Source of the DNA: Candidatus Beckwithbacteria bacterium | Lineage (GTDB): Bacteria; Patescibacteriota; Microgenomatia; UBA1400; UBA1449 | Direction: 5' to 3' | Length of the DNA: 32,688 bases | Assembly (NCBI GenBank): GCA_012798485.1 | Contig: JAAZND010000027.1 | Location: forward strand, 1 to 32,688 | Shown: piece by piece, positions 30,261 to 32,688 of the stretch | Numbering within the stretch: position 1 is the stretch's first letter | Layout of the letters: each line of letters begins with the position of its first letter | Translations under genes and position numbers: made by a program | Notes under the pieces: generated by a model | What the model was told of the DNA's origin: nothing | The model's database searches: none | Seen by the model: only the letters and a program-made list of their open reading frames with translations

Positions 30261-31205
30261 TTAGAATCCAGGTATTTGTAATATTTGTACACCAATTAAT
30301 TTAAGCAAAAAGATAGCAAAAATAATAAAGAGCAAACCACTAACAGCAGAGAAAATGGTATCCTTGGCTTTATTAATATTTTCTGGATTACCAGTGGAGG
30401 TGATCAAAGAAATACCACCCATAACAATAAGAAGAAAAGCTATGCCTCCACCAATACCAACAGCAAAAGTCAAAAGCCAGTTAATAAATCCTCTTGGTTC
30501 ATAAGGCAGACAACCTAGAGCAGTTTTAATACCTGCGCCATATGAATTAGAACAGTTTTGAACATAAATCTTCATCGGGTCTATGGCTTGTCTACAGTCA
30601 CAGGTTGGTTTTCCATCAGAATCAATATTTGTGACAGCTTCCAATACATTAGGACATCGATTATTTTTATCACAAGATTGAATAATATCTTTAGATAAAC
30701 ATTTTTCAGTTGTTGGATCATAAATCATTCCTTTGGCTTCACATTGTTCTTTTTTTGAATTTTTAATACATTTACCGTATCCTCCAGAAGAATTCCCCCC
30801 ACTAGAAGTATTACATACTAAATCTGAGCTTTTGCAAAAAGGAGCTGCTGGACAACAATCACTTCCTTCCTTGATTCCACAATTATTAGTTGATGAGTTT
30901 TTAGGTTTACATATGTTTCCTTCACAATATTCAGTCGAATTGTCACATTGATCTTCAAATATTGATAAATTTTCAAGCTGACAATCTGCATACATACCAA
31001 GATCTATATATTTACTGATTTGGCAACCATTTCCATTGTCTGTGGGGACTAAAGGAATTTGACATATCGATGGGTTAGTATTCTCTGGTTTGGATGATGC
31101 TTGAAAGTATGATGGGCAGCAATCTTTTGCTAAAATACCCTGCTTAAAAAAAAATATAAAGGTAAAGATAAATAAAAAAACAAAAAATATTTTTATACTT
31201 TTCAT
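30261..31205 (-). CDS. Exported VirB2/TrbC-pilin-like protein with large cysteine-rich ectodomain (copy B)
   Basis: The ATG at 31205 is chosen because it begins a clear signal peptide (KIFFVFLFIFTFIFFFKQGI) followed by AKDCCPS. A longer in-frame start at 31361 would run into the neighbour. The 314-residue protein has an ectodomain with very many Cys (CCPSYFQ; CQIPLV; CDNSTEYCEGNIC; CCPAAPFC; CDKNNRCP; CDCRQ), suggesting disulfides outside the cell. Two membrane helices close the protein (FINWLLTFAVGIGGGIAFLL and TIFSAVSGLLFIIFAIFLLK). The loop between them has STGNPENINKAKDT, the same layout as its neighbours but not the near-identical sequence. It begins 76 bp after gene C and ends 4 bp before gene A. 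Confidence 0.72.
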   Translation of the reverse strand: MKSIKIFFVFLFIFTFIFFFKQGILAKDCCPSYFQASSKPENTNPSICQIPLVPTDNGNGCQISKYIDLGMYADCQLENLSIFEDQCDNSTEYCEGNICKPKNSSTNNCGIKEGSDCCPAAPFCKSSDLVCNTSSGGNSSGGYGKCIKNSKKEQCEAKGMIYDPTTEKCLSKDIIQSCDKNNRCPNVLEAVTNIDSDGKPTCDCRQAIDPMKIYVQNCSNSYGAGIKTALGCLPYEPRGFINWLLTFAVGIGGGIAFLLIVMGGISLITSTGNPENINKAKDTIFSAVSGLLFIIFAIFLLKLIGVQILQIPGF

Positions 31206-31281
31206 AATTATTTTAAAAACACAAAATTTGTATATCTGATATGTTAATTTTACTGGAACTAAGCTTAAGAAGCAATGTGTT

Positions 31282-32679
31282 TTAAAAACCAAGGTTAAGT
31301 CCACCAATATATTGAATAATCTGCATGAGCCAGAAAGAGACAAAGATAATGATGAAACCAATTATAGCAGAGGTAAGAGTTTTTTGTCCCTTTTCTATTT
31401 TTTCTTGATTACCAGCAGAGGTAAGAAGATTAAAACCAGAAAAGAGCATAAGAAGGAATAAAATAATTCCGGTAAAGCCCAAAAAATATTTAAAAACAGC
31501 AGAAACTACAGCCCCTAGATTTTCATATTTTGCATTGATGGGATCTGAAAGATTTGAAATAGAAAAATTGGAATTATTTCCTGATGAATTATTTTTCAAT
31601 CCCTCGATGCGATTATTTAATTCCTGAGAATGAGGATTCAGACTTTGAGATTCTTTAGCTAGAGAACTAGCATTACCTTGATGATTAGTTGTGGAACCTT
31701 TTGAAGAAGTTGTATTACCTCCAGTACCTTTGTTATATGGGGAGTAATCATAAGGTTTAGCTAGAGAGCTGGCGTTGCCAGTATAAACAGAAGCTTCTGT
31801 TGTTAGTGATTCTCTATTTCCATTTTTATAATAAGGAGAATAATAGGCATTTTCATAATAACAGACTTGTTGAGATTCTATAAATTGTCCATCAGTAGCT
31901 ATACATGTTTCTTCAATTGACATTTGCTTGATTAGATTAGGGTTATTTATAGCATCATCCCCTGGATAATCAGGAGTCCCAGTAGTATAAAAACAAATTC
32001 CCTCAGAGATAAATCCTCCAGTTAAAGCACATAAGGCTTCATCAGAAATAATCATAGGTCCTGGATAGCTTGTCCCCGCCTTGCTATAATTATTAGGGAT
32101 TTCTTGGGCTATACTGGTTAGATCTTCTTGGATATCAACTTCCTCTTCCGGTAAAAGTTGAATGGTTTCCAATGGATTTATACTTGAGTAATCTACTGTG
32201 TTTTGGATTGTTTCAAGATTTATCAGTCTATATGGAGCAAGACATCCTTGTCCCGCCACCCATATTTTATTATTTTGTTGACAAGTATTGCTTAGATTTT
32301 GTCCAATATCTGAATTATACTCAAAAATATCAAGGCTATTTATTGTTATGTCAGTATTTGTATCGTTTTGAAAAGTGAGACTGTTTTGATAGACACAGTT
32401 ATTGTTTTCCAAAACACCTTTTTCACAAGTGCCGTTGGTAGGGTAATAGAGAGTGTTGCATTCAAGAGTATATTCATTCTGGGTAAGACCTTGAGAAAAG
32501 AATAGCTCACCATTTTCACTAATACAGTTTTGACTAAAGTTGGCGATATATTGATTGATAGGATCAGAGAAAGCTAAAATTTTTTCATCAGTTAGAATAA
32601 GAAAAATATTAAATAAAAAAAATAACACAATAAATATGCTGACATGTTTAATTTGTGTTGTGATTTTTTGATTGTTCAT
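31282..32679 (-). CDS. Exported VirB2/TrbC-pilin-like protein with long ectodomain (copy C)
   Basis: The 465-residue protein begins with a basic stretch and a hydrophobic segment (HVSIFIVLFFLFNIFLILTD), probably a signal peptide or anchor. The ectodomain (about 35-370) has Cys pairs spaced along it (NCISENG; LECNTLYYPTNGTCEKGVLE; CQQNNKIWVAGQGCL; CALTGGFISEGICF; CIATDGQFIESQQVCY). It ends in a Gly/Ser/Asn-rich region with a repeated GNASSLAK. The repeating C-x(8-16)-C units suggest short disulfide loops. The two C-terminal membrane helices match gene A closely. The last 46 codons are shared with that gene in a 140-bp identical stretch. It is the first gene of the leftward cluster and runs nearly to the window edge. 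Confidence 0.75.
   Translation of the reverse strand: MNNQKITTQIKHVSIFIVLFFLFNIFLILTDEKILAFSDPINQYIANFSQNCISENGELFFSQGLTQNEYTLECNTLYYPTNGTCEKGVLENNNCVYQNSLTFQNDTNTDITINSLDIFEYNSDIGQNLSNTCQQNNKIWVAGQGCLAPYRLINLETIQNTVDYSSINPLETIQLLPEEEVDIQEDLTSIAQEIPNNYSKAGTSYPGPMIISDEALCALTGGFISEGICFYTTGTPDYPGDDAINNPNLIKQMSIEETCIATDGQFIESQQVCYYENAYYSPYYKNGNRESLTTEASVYTGNASSLAKPYDYSPYNKGTGGNTTSSKGSTTNHQGNASSLAKESQSLNPHSQELNNRIEGLKNNSSGNNSNFSISNLSDPINAKYENLGAVVSAVFKYFLGFTGIILFLLMLFSGFNLLTSAGNQEKIEKGQKTLTSAIIGFIIIFVSFWLMQIIQYIGGLNLGF
31301..31440. repeat. 140-bp direct repeat, copy 2 (3' end of pilin-like gene C)
   Basis: This is the partner of 29529-29668, in the same orientation, 1772 bp away. Because the rest of the two genes is only moderately similar, recent gene conversion or recombination is more likely than simple duplication. 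Confidence 0.95.
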
Positions 32680-32688
32680 AATTTTTTC

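Noticed and set aside
31206..31361. Longer start for the pilin-like gene B
   Set aside because: The extra 52 residues lie before a clear signal peptide and overlap gene C. They are an out-of-frame reading.
1..32688. CRISPR array, rRNA genes or prophage
   Set aside because: No regularly spaced repeats, no rRNA signatures and no phage structural genes were seen.

Overview
The window looks like a piece of the chromosome of a small-genome Patescibacteria (Candidate Phyla Radiation) bacterium, probably of the Microgenomates side. That placement is inferred from gene content: a low-GC genome, an epimerase fused to a DUF4012 domain, a PrgI-like protein next to a VirB4-type ATPase split in two, several VirB2-like membrane proteins with cysteine-rich ectodomains, a divergent FtsB, and a replication/translation block (dnaN, dnaA, rpmH, rnpA, yidC, khpB/jag). 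Stop codons include TGA, so the code looks standard.

Region 1 (1-1300) is decaying or mobile DNA and RNA genes. A partial IS30-type transposase interrupts an aspartate/glutamate racemase gene, which also carries a frameshift. Upstream of that pseudogene lies a well-formed T-box leader. Next come a CAU-anticodon tRNA and a second CAU tRNA-like gene with a non-canonical T-loop. Region 2 (1300-6430) holds ftsB/divIC, a tyrosine recombinase, a membrane-anchored serine hydrolase with a beta-lactamase fold, a PfkB sugar kinase and a split transketolase. With the rpe-like gene and pgk at 9.5-11.4 kb this forms a compact sugar-phosphate set.

Region 3 (6460-9470) is the most unusual part. Two convergent transcription units each begin with a fluoride (crcB-motif) riboswitch and an overlapping terminator hairpin. 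One controls a dynamin-like GTPase plus a 66-residue two-helix membrane protein. The other controls a protein with prenyltransferase-type alpha/alpha-toroid repeats. No fluoride channel gene is present in the window, so this looks like an undescribed fluoride-responsive, membrane-related locus.

Region 4 (11.5-15.8 kb) encodes PrgI-like, VirB4-N-like and VirB4 ATPase proteins. Region 5 (15.8-20.7 kb) is the probable origin neighbourhood: dnaN and dnaA point left, and rpmH-rnpA-yidC-khpB point right. DnaA boxes lie between dnaN and dnaA and in the dnaA promoter. Region 6 (20.7-27.9 kb) has a Wzx-type flippase, a Wzy/WaaL-type membrane protein, RNase HI, the epimerase-DUF4012 fusion and ribosomal protein bL25. 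Region 7 (27.9-32.7 kb, leftward) has a membrane protein of unknown function, UPP synthase and three exported pilin-like proteins. Two of these share a 140-bp perfectly identical 3' segment although the rest of each gene has diverged.
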